Of a stretch of 64,000 nucleotides of DNA, positions 25,813-34,214 are shown piece by piece. Within the stretch, counting starts at the first letter, position 1. Every line of letters starts with the position of its first letter. Under the pieces are notes generated by a model. That model saw only the letters and a list, made by a program, of their open reading frames with translations. It searched no databases and was not told the origin of the DNA. The stretch is from M3007 sp037445225 (lineage in GTDB: Bacteria; Bacteroidota; Bacteroidia; Chitinophagales; Saprospiraceae), in assembly GCA_037445225.1 (NCBI GenBank), contig JBBIKW010000008.1, forward strand, positions 1 to 64,000. Reading direction: 5' to 3'. Position numbers and translations under genes: made by a program.

Positions 25813-28800
25813 TCATCTGTTCGGCATACTCTTTATCAACCGATTAGCAATCCGCAGGGCTCTTAGAAGTTTGACCCGTTCAAAGCGCTCAAGCGGTCTT
25901 GCATTCCCATACATCCAAAAACCTGCCCAATGGTATGGATGTACGCTTGGGCCATTCGAATCATTGCTGTTCTTATACAGATCCAGAAATTCCAATTGTG
26001 CCTTCTGGAGCGCTTGCGCTTTACTCTCCGCTCCCGGCCTTGTGAGAAAGCGGTAAAATCGCTCGGTCACCTCTCGAGTAGCCTTGTCTCCTACTTTCCA
26101 GGCCGTACCTACCACGCAAGCGGCTCCAGCATGAGCAAAGGCGTGAGCCAAGCTTAAACCGTTGGAGTTTCGATATGCGGGAACAGCGGTCTCACAGGCT
26201 GAAAGAAAAACCAGATGTGCCGATAGCGACATCGAGGCTATCTCTAAGGTCGATAGGCGCTCGTTGCCCCCCCAGTCTAACGTGCCATCTGGATATCCGT
26301 GGCCAATATAATGGATGAGCCATCCCTTTTGTATGGAGTCTATGAGTTGCTCTTTGTTACACTCAGAGGTTAATAATCGGTTAGCGGCAGTAATACCCGT
26401 TACTTTCTCGGCTTCCTTGATGCCTTCTTGTAAGTTTTTCTCGGCAACGACCACATATCCATAATCGGAACGACGCCTATTTCTTTGACTAAGCTTCCAT
26501 TTTTTTGTGGAAAAGACGTAATAGATAGCGTACTTTTTAAGCAGATATTCATACTTATAGGGATTATCTGAGTCGCTCTTTTTAGGTAGCGTAGTCAGCA
26601 AAGCAGCAAAGGGTACTCCATAGAGATCTTTATGAGGGATTACCACGATGAGTTCACTTTTATCAACGAACTGCTTTATCGGCGCAAATAGCCGCTGATA
26701 CAACTGGTAAGCGGGTTCGTAAAAAGAGCGCATGGTCTTCCTCTCTTCAGCCATCGCTGAATACATTTGCTGGATCGTGCCGCGCAGGTGGAAGGTTGGA
26801 GGCAGCGGAAGCGATCTCAAGGCCAGGGGAGCATTCCGGCGAAGGACAAAAACATATAGCCCTTTCTCTCCGACAAAATAATCGAGCATGGTTTCTGCCT
26901 TGTGCAAAGACGCTGATACCTTGTCCGGAGAGACGGGGTCGTAATAATAAAAGTAAGTTAATCTTTGGTCCTTCAAAAGGTACATGGCATTTTTTCTTAC
27001 AATGACGAAGAGCGAATCTTCGTAGGAGAGCTCTTGCGAGAGGGCGAGCAGCTGATTTTGCTGATCTGGCTCGTCAGGTGTTTCCCAGGTGGTGGAGAGC
27101 AAAGTTTGAATTTTCACCATTTTGTCTAACCGCCTCATGTAAAGGCGTATGAGGGGATGTGCTCGAAGGGCTATATTTATACTTGCGATACCTTTGGCAA
27201 CATCTATTGGCGGGGTGAGAAAATCCTTGCTGTGCTGCACCAATTCAAAGGCTTTCTGCACAAAAGAGTCGGGACTTTCCTCGTAACATGCCAGGCGAAG
27301 GCTGGCTTCCGTTAGGCGTTCCAAGAGCTGATGTAAAAGGAACTCTTGCGCAATAGACTGGACTTTGGAGCGCACGTTGCGTATTTCTCTGTACGTTTTT
27401 GCGATAATCTCCCCTGCCTTTAGAGCGGCATTTTTGCTATTAAGCCGTGCAAGCGATAGTTCTGCTCGCAGAATTGAGGCTTGCAAGAACAAAAAGCGGC
27501 TGTTGAGGGATTGATGGGCGGGCCCCTTCAAGATGCCTTCTATTACCTCTAGCCAAGTGTGTGCCGCTTCTACGTCGCCCTTGAGCAGGTACAGTTCGCC
27601 CAACCTCAAGCAAGCACTTAATTCGTTTTCGTGTTCGGGGTGAAAGACCATTCTATACCAGTGAACGGCTTCTTTGCAGTAAACTTCGGCGCTATCCCAT
27701 TGACGCTGCGCGATGTGTAGCTGAGCGAGTAGTTCACAGAGTTGGCCCCTTTCTGGAAATGCCATGCTATCTTTTTGGATAGATCGACAGGTTTTCGTGG
27801 CAGCCTCATTTTTTTTCTGTTCCCACAGCAATCTTCCTTCTAAGCACTTAGCGCGCATCCTCCGATGTACGCTTAAGTCGGGGGAATGCATACACGACTG
27901 TTCGTAGCGGCGCAAGCATAGTTCCGCTAGCGCATATCCTCGTAAATCAAGCGAAACCTCGGCTTCCAATAAATGCAAGTCTTTTTCTAGTGCATCGTCG
28001 GCGGTGTCGGGGATCGATCGACATAACACCTGGGCCTGGGTCAAATAACGCAGCGCTTCTATGAGAAGCCCTTCTTCTTTCTTCAGTTGGACTTGGGCTA
28101 ACAACAACCATAGGTGGTATGAGGTGTCGCTGAGCGAAATCTCCTTTTTCATCCGATCTATGAGCTCATAACCGCGCTGAAAGTTGTGCAGCCGAGCATG
28201 TGCCGCTACGGCAAGGGACAAGATACGCGTGAGGGAAGGTGGACTTAGAGCAAACGCTTCCCGGTAATAATTGGCAATGCGCTCAGCATAGGTACATATG
28301 CTGTCGAGGTCTGCCCGCGAATGAGGAGAATGATAGTAGAAGAGGTATAGTAAATCCTCTTGTACCCGTATCCAATAGGGGTGGCTTTGCGAAAAAGACA
28401 GGGAGCCCTGAACCCTTTGGTAATGCTCCCGAGCCTTACCGAAATCCGCCAGCAGGAAATGCAAGCGAGCCAAGCAAATTTCAGCATCGGTGGCCGGTTG
28501 TGAATACGCTCCAGCGTGCGCCGTCACGGCTTCGTGGAAGGCTTCAAGATGCACTAAGGCCTCCCTTAGTTGGCCGCGGTCCACAGCAAGTATCCCTAAG
28601 GCTGCCTGAAGAAACCCAACTTTTCGAAGTGAATCCTCTGCCCTCGGTTCCATTCGACGCAAATATTGCTGTAAACATGGCTCCACACGTGCCAATCCTT
28701 CCAATGAGGTAGGCTCAAAGAATTGGCGCAATACCTCCTTAGATGAGGTAGGCACCTGCTGCCATACGTACTGCTCTATGCAGTTCCAACCCGTCCGTAA

Positions 28801-28953
28801 AGTGTCCTCCTGGGTGTGGAATTGCGTTTCCTTAGGCATGTGTTCGTGAAAAGGCCCTCTATGCTCACTATTAGAAGAATGTTGCGCGCTAGCCGTTTCT
28901 ATAAGAGCAAAAAAGGCCAATTTTAGCAAGATAATTAAGGTGGCTCTCTCCAT
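25813..28953 (-). CDS. exported TPR-CHAT protease
   Basis: 1046 residues. Signal peptide (MERATLIILLKLAFFALIETASAQ), then about 600 residues of TPR-like helices, and a C-terminal CHAT domain (about 740-1015), a caspase-like cysteine peptidase of the HetF-associated family. The catalytic dyad is visible: IHYIGHG with histidines at about 881 and 885, and FLSACETA with cysteine at about 920. WKVGDKATREVTERFY and HPYHWAGFWMYGN near the end are also typical. The signal peptide places it in the periplasm or outside. mtgA overlaps its stop and a TPR protein follows; an ECF sigma factor and a membrane TPR protein are divergent 139 bases away. An exact -7 box lies at 28979-28986. The substrate is unknown; the neighbouring membrane TPR protein is the obvious candidate. 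Confidence 0.88.
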   Translation of the reverse strand: MERATLIILLKLAFFALIETASAQHSSNSEHRGPFHEHMPKETQFHTQEDTLRTGWNCIEQYVWQQVPTSSKEVLRQFFEPTSLEGLARVEPCLQQYLRRMEPRAEDSLRKVGFLQAALGILAVDRGQLREALVHLEAFHEAVTAHAGAYSQPATDAEICLARLHFLLADFGKAREHYQRVQGSLSFSQSHPYWIRVQEDLLYLFYYHSPHSRADLDSICTYAERIANYYREAFALSPPSLTRILSLAVAAHARLHNFQRGYELIDRMKKEISLSDTSYHLWLLLAQVQLKKEEGLLIEALRYLTQAQVLCRSIPDTADDALEKDLHLLEAEVSLDLRGYALAELCLRRYEQSCMHSPDLSVHRRMRAKCLEGRLLWEQKKNEAATKTCRSIQKDSMAFPERGQLCELLAQLHIAQRQWDSAEVYCKEAVHWYRMVFHPEHENELSACLRLGELYLLKGDVEAAHTWLEVIEGILKGPAHQSLNSRFLFLQASILRAELSLARLNSKNAALKAGEIIAKTYREIRNVRSKVQSIAQEFLLHQLLERLTEASLRLACYEESPDSFVQKAFELVQHSKDFLTPPIDVAKGIASINIALRAHPLIRLYMRRLDKMVKIQTLLSTTWETPDEPDQQNQLLALSQELSYEDSLFVIVRKNAMYLLKDQRLTYFYYYDPVSPDKVSASLHKAETMLDYFVGEKGLYVFVLRRNAPLALRSLPLPPTFHLRGTIQQMYSAMAEERKTMRSFYEPAYQLYQRLFAPIKQFVDKSELIVVIPHKDLYGVPFAALLTTLPKKSDSDNPYKYEYLLKKYAIYYVFSTKKWKLSQRNRRRSDYGYVVVAEKNLQEGIKEAEKVTGITAANRLLTSECNKEQLIDSIQKGWLIHYIGHGYPDGTLDWGGNERLSTLEIASMSLSAHLVFLSACETAVPAYRNSNGLSLAHAFAHAGAACVVGTAWKVGDKATREVTERFYRFLTRPGAESKAQALQKAQLEFLDLYKNSNDSNGPSVHPYHWAGFWMYGNARPLERFERVKLLRALRIANRLIKSMPNR

Positions 28954-28978
28954 TTTTGTATATGCAAATACCGCGATT

Positions 28979-28986
28979 CAAAAATA
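28979..28986 (-). promoter_or_regulatory. -7 promoter element (TATTTTTG) for the TPR-CHAT operon
   Basis: Exact TAnnTTTG on the minus strand, 25 bases before the start codon. The divergent sigma-factor gene has a 7-of-8 match (TAACTTTA) at 29011-29018, so both promoters fit within the 139-base spacer. Confidence 0.55.
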
Positions 28987-29092
28987 CGTATACAGTCGAA
29001 AATTTATAAATAACTTTAGCCCGTCATTCCGAGCAAAACTTAAAAGCGAGCAGCTATTTTCGTAACGCACATCTAAATTCCTGTATATTCTA

Positions 29093-29686
29093 ATGTTTCG
29101 GAAGCCTTACACTGAGGAACAAATTATTTGCTTTCTTAAAGCAGGAGGTAAAGATCGCGAAATGACGTTGCACTATCTCTTCGTCGAGTCGGGATGGAGG
29201 AATGCTGCCTTGCGCCTCATTCGTGCGTTGGGCGGCTCGATACATGAAGCCGAGGATGCCATTCAAGAGGCCTTTATCGTTCTGGACAACCACGTGCGCA
29301 CTGGCCGCTATCAGCAGATGGGAGGGCTCAAGAGCTATTTCTTGGGAATCTGTCGCGGGCGCTGGTTTTCCAATCGCCGCAGCGTGCATCGCTTGGTGTT
29401 TAGCGATACCCTACCCGCTGCTTCTCAAAAAAACTCGGAGGATGGGCCCGACGCTTACGTGATGAAAAAGGAACAAAAAGAGCACTTAAGAGCACTTTTG
29501 TCTCAGATGGATGAACGTTGTCGCGACCTGCTACACATGTACCGACTGAACTACACCATGGAAGAGATTGCTCAGGCATTTAATCTGGGAAATGAAAATA
29601 ATGCCCGCCAACGGGTCTTCCAATGCCGCCAAAAACTGGCTAAACTCATGCAGCAAAACCCATTTTTTAACGAGCGCGAACCGTGA
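29093..29686 (+). CDS. ECF-type RNA polymerase sigma factor
   Basis: 197 residues. Region 2 is seen in IHEAEDAIQEAFIVLDNHV, with LKSYFLGICRGRWFSNRRS as region 2.3-2.4. Region 4 follows as LSQMDERCRDLLHMYRLNYT, then MEEIAQAFNLGNENNARQRV, the helix-turn-helix, and FQCRQKLAKLM. It directs RNA polymerase to a small regulon, probably including its own promoter, and would be held inactive by a partner. The next gene begins within a few bases of its stop, which is the usual place for the anti-sigma gene. The TPR-CHAT protease operon is divergent. Confidence 0.92.
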   Translation: MFRKPYTEEQIICFLKAGGKDREMTLHYLFVESGWRNAALRLIRALGGSIHEAEDAIQEAFIVLDNHVRTGRYQQMGGLKSYFLGICRGRWFSNRRSVHRLVFSDTLPAASQKNSEDGPDAYVMKKEQKEHLRALLSQMDERCRDLLHMYRLNYTMEEIAQAFNLGNENNARQRVFQCRQKLAKLMQQNPFFNEREP

Positions 29687-29688
29687 CG

Positions 29689-30594
29689 ATGAAAAGAGAG
29701 CATTTTTATGACCTCATCGAAGCTCACCTGTTGGGCAAATTATCGCCTCAACAGCGCCAGGCGTTCGAGCTGGAGGTGTTGCGAAACCCCGACTTAGCCG
29801 AACAGTTCGAAGCGCAACAGCACGAACATGAAGCGATGGAGGTTTTAGTGGAAGACCGATTACGAGCACAGCTGCGCCGCTGGTCAGAGCAACACCCCTT
29901 GCGCCCTGCCTGGTGGGGTATGAAGACAGTCCTATCCATAGCTGCTGCCCTTGCCCTGTTGTTAGTAGTTGGGTATCTGCTTCGACGCTCCGGGGAAGTA
30001 GCCACTCCTCCCGAACTAGCAGTCGATGCCCCTGCGGTTTCTCCTCCTCCGCCGCCGGCAACTACACCTACCGACGCTCCGACAGAAGCGCCTGCCTTGC
30101 CGCCACCTTCTGAAAGCAAAGGGGCATCGCCACCACCGGCTGTTCCTACCGCTCAACAACTGGCTCTAAGTTACCTCAAGCGACCGCACTTTCAGCCGCT
30201 CAACGTCCGAGGAGAGGAAGAGGCCGAATCGCATCCGCTAAGCCCAGTCTATGCACTGCTTGCAGAGAAGAAATACACAAAGGCAACGGCGCTCTTAGAG
30301 CAGATAGATGCCACTCATCCCCAATATATCACAGCTCAGCACTTACTGGGCGAAATACATATAGCTCGGCAAAGATATGTCGGCGCTATTCCCTATCTGA
30401 AAGTAGTGGTTCGACAAGAGGACTATTTGCGCAGAAAAGAAGCCGAATGGCAGCTTAGTCTCATGTACTTGTACTGTGAGCAAATCGAAGAAGCGCGCCA
30501 GCTGCTTCAACGAATCCGGAGGGATGAGGAGCACCCTTATCAAAAGAAGGCGCATCGCTTATTGGGCAACATGGATCGCCTGCTTTCCAAATAG
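29689..30594 (+). CDS. single-pass membrane TPR protein, putative anti-sigma factor
   Basis: 301 residues from the ATG; a GTG at 29683 overlapping the sigma stop is the alternative. Cytoplasmic N-part (about 1-78) starts YDLIEAHLLGKLSPQQRQAF, similar to Bacteroidota anti-sigma proteins without a zinc site. One membrane helix (TVLSIAAALALLLVVGYLL, about 79-102) is followed by an alanine/proline-rich spacer (about 108-155) and C-terminal TPR-like helices (KKYTKATALLEQI, GAIPYLKVVVRQEDY, EEARQLLQRI). Gene order and topology suggest it binds the ECF sigma inside and senses a partner outside. This is inferred from context, not from a recognised zinc anti-sigma motif. It converges on lpxD with a four-base gap. 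Confidence 0.75.
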   Translation: MKREHFYDLIEAHLLGKLSPQQRQAFELEVLRNPDLAEQFEAQQHEHEAMEVLVEDRLRAQLRRWSEQHPLRPAWWGMKTVLSIAAALALLLVVGYLLRRSGEVATPPELAVDAPAVSPPPPPATTPTDAPTEAPALPPPSESKGASPPPAVPTAQQLALSYLKRPHFQPLNVRGEEEAESHPLSPVYALLAEKKYTKATALLEQIDATHPQYITAQHLLGEIHIARQRYVGAIPYLKVVVRQEDYLRRKEAEWQLSLMYLYCEQIEEARQLLQRIRRDEEHPYQKKAHRLLGNMDRLLSK

Positions 30595-30598
30595 CGGC

Positions 30599-31528
30599 TT
30601 AGTGTTGTTTCATCCAATGCGGCAGCTGTCGCAGCGCAGCTAGCTCTCGATAGCGAGTGCGCACCTCGTCGGCCGGCGCGCCAAAGTACGTCTTTCCGCC
30701 TTCTAAGGATTTGGAGACACCTGATCCGGCTAAAACTACGGCATTCCGACCGATGCGCACTGCATGAGCAACGCCCACTTGTCCGTAGAGGACAACGCCG
30801 TCTTCAATAACTGCCTCGCCGCCAATGCCCACTTGAGCGGCAAAAAGGCAATTTTTGCCGACAACGACATCGTGGCCGATATGTATCTGACAGTCCAGCT
30901 TAGAGCCCGCTCCAATAACGGTGTCGGAACTGACACCCTTGTTTATGGTACAGCCGGCGCCTATGTCTACATCATCCTCAACCACCACTCGCCCGCCAGA
31001 GCACCACTTCTGATAGCGGCCATCGGAGTGTTTCTTGAAGTAAAAAGCGTCGCTGCCGATGATGCAATTGGGGCCAATGCGAACATTTTGGCCGATAAGC
31101 GTATGTGTCCCGATATAGGTATTCGCCTGAATGTATGTATGGGCACCGATGTAGGCATGCGCGCCAATAACCACCCCCGGCTCGAGGATAGCCGTAGGAT
31201 GTATATGGGCTTTGTGGCTGATGGGTGCCACACACGGATCGAAAGGGCGATATTCGCGGACAAGCGCATCGTATACCTCAAAAGGATTTTCTACTACTAA
31301 TATGGCTTTACCGGGTGGACACTCCGCGGGCGCATTGAGCAGGAGGACGGAGGCGGGGCTGTTCAGGGTTTTGGAGAAGTACTTAGGTGCATCGCAAAAA
31401 GCGATATCGCCCGGCTCGACGCGGTGAATCTCATTGATGCCATAGGCGCTCAAGCTATCGTCTCCGATCAGTTGCGCCTGGAAGCGCTCGGCCAGCTGGC
31501 GTACGGGAATGGGCTGAGGGAATTTCAT
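30599..31528 (-). CDS. lpxD: UDP-3-O-acylglucosamine N-acyltransferase, LpxD-type
   Basis: 309 residues. An N-terminal uridine-binding-like domain (about 1-95, YGINEIHRVEPGDIAFCD) is followed by a left-handed beta helix of hexapeptide repeats (HPTAILEPGVVIGAHAYIGA, IGQNVRIGPNCIIGSDAFYF). The active-site histidine is in DCQIHIGHDVVVGKN. LpxD adds the N-linked 3-hydroxyacyl chain in lipid A synthesis. The usual length is about 340, so this is a short member, and may be a second LpxD-like paralogue, which many Bacteroidota have. A 7-of-8 -7 box (TACCTTTA) lies at 31555-31562, giving a leader of about 20 bases. Other lipid A genes are not adjacent. Confidence 0.87.
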   Translation of the reverse strand: MKFPQPIPVRQLAERFQAQLIGDDSLSAYGINEIHRVEPGDIAFCDAPKYFSKTLNSPASVLLLNAPAECPPGKAILVVENPFEVYDALVREYRPFDPCVAPISHKAHIHPTAILEPGVVIGAHAYIGAHTYIQANTYIGTHTLIGQNVRIGPNCIIGSDAFYFKKHSDGRYQKWCSGGRVVVEDDVDIGAGCTINKGVSSDTVIGAGSKLDCQIHIGHDVVVGKNCLFAAQVGIGGEAVIEDGVVLYGQVGVAHAVRIGRNAVVLAGSGVSKSLEGGKTYFGAPADEVRTRYRELAALRQLPHWMKQH

Positions 31529-31554
31529 GAAACAGACGGTTTGTGCTGCCGGCG

Positions 31555-31625
31555 TAAAGGTACAGGCATGTTCAGGAGGAATCCTCAGGGTAAGGCTGAA
31601 AAATCCCTTGCGGCTGCGACCTTTG
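31555..31625. promoter_or_regulatory. divergent promoter region between lpxD and the family 2 glycosyltransferase
   Basis: Two 7-of-8 matches to TAnnTTTG in opposite directions: TACCTTTA on the minus strand (31555-31562) for lpxD and GACCTTTG on the plus strand (31618-31625) for the glycosyltransferase, the latter 15 bases before its ATG. A TTCAGGAGGAATCCT near-palindrome (31571-31585) lies between. Confidence 0.4.
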
Positions 31626-31639
31626 CACGTAAAAAATTC

Positions 31640-32485
31640 ATGCCTACGACATCCCTGCCCATTAGTGCTATCGTACTGACTTACAACGAGGAAAAATACA
31701 TCGAGGGCTGTTTGCTCTCCTTGTCGGGCCTAGTCACAGAGGTTTTTGTTGTCGACTCCGGCTCGAATGACCAAACAGTAGAGCTAGCGCGTCGCTTAGG
31801 GGCTACAGTAGTCTATCACCCATTCGAGGACTACAGCAAACAACGCAATTGGGCGCTCCAACACCTCCCCCTTCAGTGCGAATGGGTATTGCACTTAGAT
31901 GCCGATCACCGGGTAACGGAGCAGCTGCGCCAGTCGCTTCAGCGCGTCTTTGAGCGCCCTATCTCCTCAGAAATTCAGGGGTTTATGGTCAGCCGCCGCA
32001 CCATATTTATGGGAAAATGGATTCGCTACGGCGGCCATTACCCGGTCTATCACACCGTACTGTTTCGACGAGGTCGAGGCTACTGCGAGCCGCGCCGATA
32101 CGATCAGCACTTTTGCGTAGACGGAAAAGTAGTCCGGCTGGAAGGCGATATTGAGGATTTGGTAACCGACTCTCTCTATCGGTTCACGGAGAGACATAAC
32201 CTCTGGTCGTCGTGGGAGGCGGCCGAACAGCTGCAGCGCAACAACAATCCAGCAGTAGAAGGGCTTACGCCTAAGCTGTGGGGCAATCCTGTGCAGCGAC
32301 GCCGGTATTGGAAGCGCCGTTACGAGCGCTTACCTCTGTTCTGGCGCCCTTTTTTGTACTTTATCGTTCGCTATTTTTTCCGATTCGGCTTCTTAGACGG
32401 TCGCCGAGGGCTTATTTTTCATTTTCTGCAGGGTTTTTGGTTCCGTTTTCTTATCGATGCCAAGATATATGAGCAAAGCCGTTAG
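31640..32485 (+). CDS. glycosyltransferase family 2, WaaE/KdtX-like
   Basis: 281 residues. The GT-A core is clear: ISAIVLTYNEEKYIEGCLLS, VFVVDSGSNDQTVELARRLG, KQRNWALQHLP and WVLHLDADHRVT (the D-x-D metal site). The C-terminal part (FMGKWIRYGGHYPVYHTVLF, YRFTERHNLWSSWEAAEQLQ) matches the WaaE/KdtX LPS-core glucosyltransferase group. The open frame extends to 31424, but that stretch is antisense to lpxD; the ATG at 31640 follows a promoter-like element. It probably adds a sugar to LPS core or another surface glycan, consistent with lpxD and a carbamoyltransferase as neighbours. The last 17 bases overlap the next gene. Confidence 0.87.
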   Translation: MPTTSLPISAIVLTYNEEKYIEGCLLSLSGLVTEVFVVDSGSNDQTVELARRLGATVVYHPFEDYSKQRNWALQHLPLQCEWVLHLDADHRVTEQLRQSLQRVFERPISSEIQGFMVSRRTIFMGKWIRYGGHYPVYHTVLFRRGRGYCEPRRYDQHFCVDGKVVRLEGDIEDLVTDSLYRFTERHNLWSSWEAAEQLQRNNNPAVEGLTPKLWGNPVQRRRYWKRRYERLPLFWRPFLYFIVRYFFRFGFLDGRRGLIFHFLQGFWFRFLIDAKIYEQSR

Positions 32486-34214
32486 TGCGAAGTTCCTCCT
32501 CGGGTTAAACGTCTACCACGCCGACGCCTCCGCTGCTCTCTTTCGAGGCAGTGAGTTAGTAGCGGCTGCCGAGGAGGAACGTTTTCGCCGCGTGAAGCAC
32601 TGGGCGGGCCTGCCGACAGAAGCCATCCGCTTCTGCCTGAGCGAGGCACATATAGAGTTAGAGCAAGTAGACGCTATTGCCGTCTCTCGGAATCCTTTTG
32701 CCCGCCTGACACACAAAATAGGCCATATATTGCGTCGAAGACCTCGGCTTGGACAGTTAGAAGATAGGGTCGCTAACTCCTATAGCGTTTTACAGTTAAA
32801 GAGACAGTTGGCTGAAGTCTTCCACATAGACCCGAGGCGTTGGTCGGTTAAGATATATTGGATAGAGCACCATCGGAGTCATTTAGCCTCTGCCTTTTGG
32901 GCTTCCCCCTTTTCGAAGGCGGCTGTGCTTTCCATCGACGGGATGGGCGATTTCAGCTCTTGTGCCTTGGGGGTGGGCGAAGGCAATGCGCTCCGCATTT
33001 ATCAGTCTGTTCTCTATCCGCATTCGATAGGCTTTTTCTACACGGTATTCACCCAGCTGCTCGGCTTTCCCAATTACGGCGACGAGTACAAGGTGATGGG
33101 CCTGGCTCCGTACGGTCGGCCGATATTTTTGGACAAGATGAGCCAGGTACTTCAACTAAAGCCTAACGGTCGATTTGCGCTGCATGCGCCTTATTTTAGG
33201 CATTTTTCGGAAGGGGTCGAGATGTCTTGGACGGGCGTTCCTCAGCTCGGTACGCTCTATACTGACGCCTTTTTAAGGGATTTTGGGCCAGCGCGTCGGC
33301 CCGATGAGCCGCTTTCTGAACGCCACTGCGACATAGCTGCTTCTGTGCAGGCTATGACGGAAAAAGCGATTTTCCACTTAGCTTGTCATCTCCATCGGAT
33401 GACGGGGACGGAAAAGTTGTGCGTGGCTGGGGGCGTAGCGCAGAACTCAGTGGCGATGGGCAAGTTGCGCGCACACACGCCTTTTCGAAGGGTTTTTGTG
33501 CCGCCTGCGGCTCACGACGCCGGCACCTGCGTGGGCGCTGCACTCTACGTGTTACATGCGCATCGGAAATACCCACGTTCGTACACTCTAGCTCAGGCGT
33601 ATACCGGTTATCTCGCCTGTGCTGAAGAAATAGAGGCTGCATTAAACCACCACGGCATATCCTGGAGACGGATGGAAGAGGATACCTTGTACGAGACGGT
33701 GGCAGATTGCTTAACGCAAGGCGGTATTGTAGGTTGGTTCCAAGGGCGAGCCGAATTTGGGCCCCGAGCGCTGGGTAACCGCTCCATCTTGGCCGACCCG
33801 CGCTACGCAGAGACCCGACAACGCATTAATGAGAAGATCAAGCGGCGCGAGCCTTTTCGCCCTTTCGCCCCTGCGGTGTTGGCAGAGGCTGCCCCTGACT
33901 TTTTTGAAGGAGCCGATGATGTGCCTTACATGGAAAAGGTGTATCCCGTTCGACCCGAAAAGCGCGCGCTCATCCCCGCCGTCACCCATGTCGACGGCAC
34001 GGGGCGCTTGCAAACCGTTCATCGCGAGACGAACCCGCGGTTTTATCGCCTCATCGAAGTATTTGCTCAAAAGACAGGGATCCCTGTGTTGCTCAACACC
34101 TCTTTTAACGAGAATGAGCCCATCGTCAACAAACCAGAAGAGGCTATCGCATGCTTTCTGCGCACCCGCATGGATATGCTGGTGTTGGAAAACTACGTCG
34201 TGCGGCGGCCTTAG
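32469..34214 (+). CDS. carbamoyltransferase (NodU/CmcH/TobZ family)
   Basis: 581 residues; an ATG at 32457 is an alternative that lengthens the overlap with the glycosyltransferase gene. The family domains are both present: the N-terminal ASKHA-fold domain (LLGLNVYHADASAALFRGSE, EEERFRRVKHW, IEHHRSHLASAFWASPF, AVLSIDGMGDFSS) and the C-terminal YrdC-like part (WFQGRAEFGPRALGNRSILA, KRREPFRPFAPAVL, FNENEPIVNKPEEAI). It moves a carbamoyl group from carbamoyl phosphate, via carbamoyl-adenylate, to a hydroxyl. The acceptor here is probably a sugar of LPS or a surface glycan because of the overlapping glycosyltransferase gene. The stop overlaps that of the convergent arsS. Confidence 0.93.
   Translation: MSKAVSAKFLLGLNVYHADASAALFRGSELVAAAEEERFRRVKHWAGLPTEAIRFCLSEAHIELEQVDAIAVSRNPFARLTHKIGHILRRRPRLGQLEDRVANSYSVLQLKRQLAEVFHIDPRRWSVKIYWIEHHRSHLASAFWASPFSKAAVLSIDGMGDFSSCALGVGEGNALRIYQSVLYPHSIGFFYTVFTQLLGFPNYGDEYKVMGLAPYGRPIFLDKMSQVLQLKPNGRFALHAPYFRHFSEGVEMSWTGVPQLGTLYTDAFLRDFGPARRPDEPLSERHCDIAASVQAMTEKAIFHLACHLHRMTGTEKLCVAGGVAQNSVAMGKLRAHTPFRRVFVPPAAHDAGTCVGAALYVLHAHRKYPRSYTLAQAYTGYLACAEEIEAALNHHGISWRRMEEDTLYETVADCLTQGGIVGWFQGRAEFGPRALGNRSILADPRYAETRQRINEKIKRREPFRPFAPAVLAEAAPDFFEGADDVPYMEKVYPVRPEKRALIPAVTHVDGTGRLQTVHRETNPRFYRLIEVFAQKTGIPVLLNTSFNENEPIVNKPEEAIACFLRTRMDMLVLENYVVRRP

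Noticed and set aside
25535..25816. 93-codon frame opening with the coupled ATG of mtgA
   Set aside because: Not a separate gene: it is the alternative frame over the mtgA 5' end. It is discussed as evidence for a frame break.
25813..28953. TPR-CHAT as part of a type III-E CRISPR system
   Set aside because: No Cas7-11-like gene, repeats or Cas1/Cas2 in the window, and the protein has a signal peptide, so only the protease/sigma analogy is kept.
31424..31639. Longer start of the family 2 glycosyltransferase
   Set aside because: The added 72 residues are antisense to lpxD and precede the likely promoter; the conserved GT-A start is at 31640.
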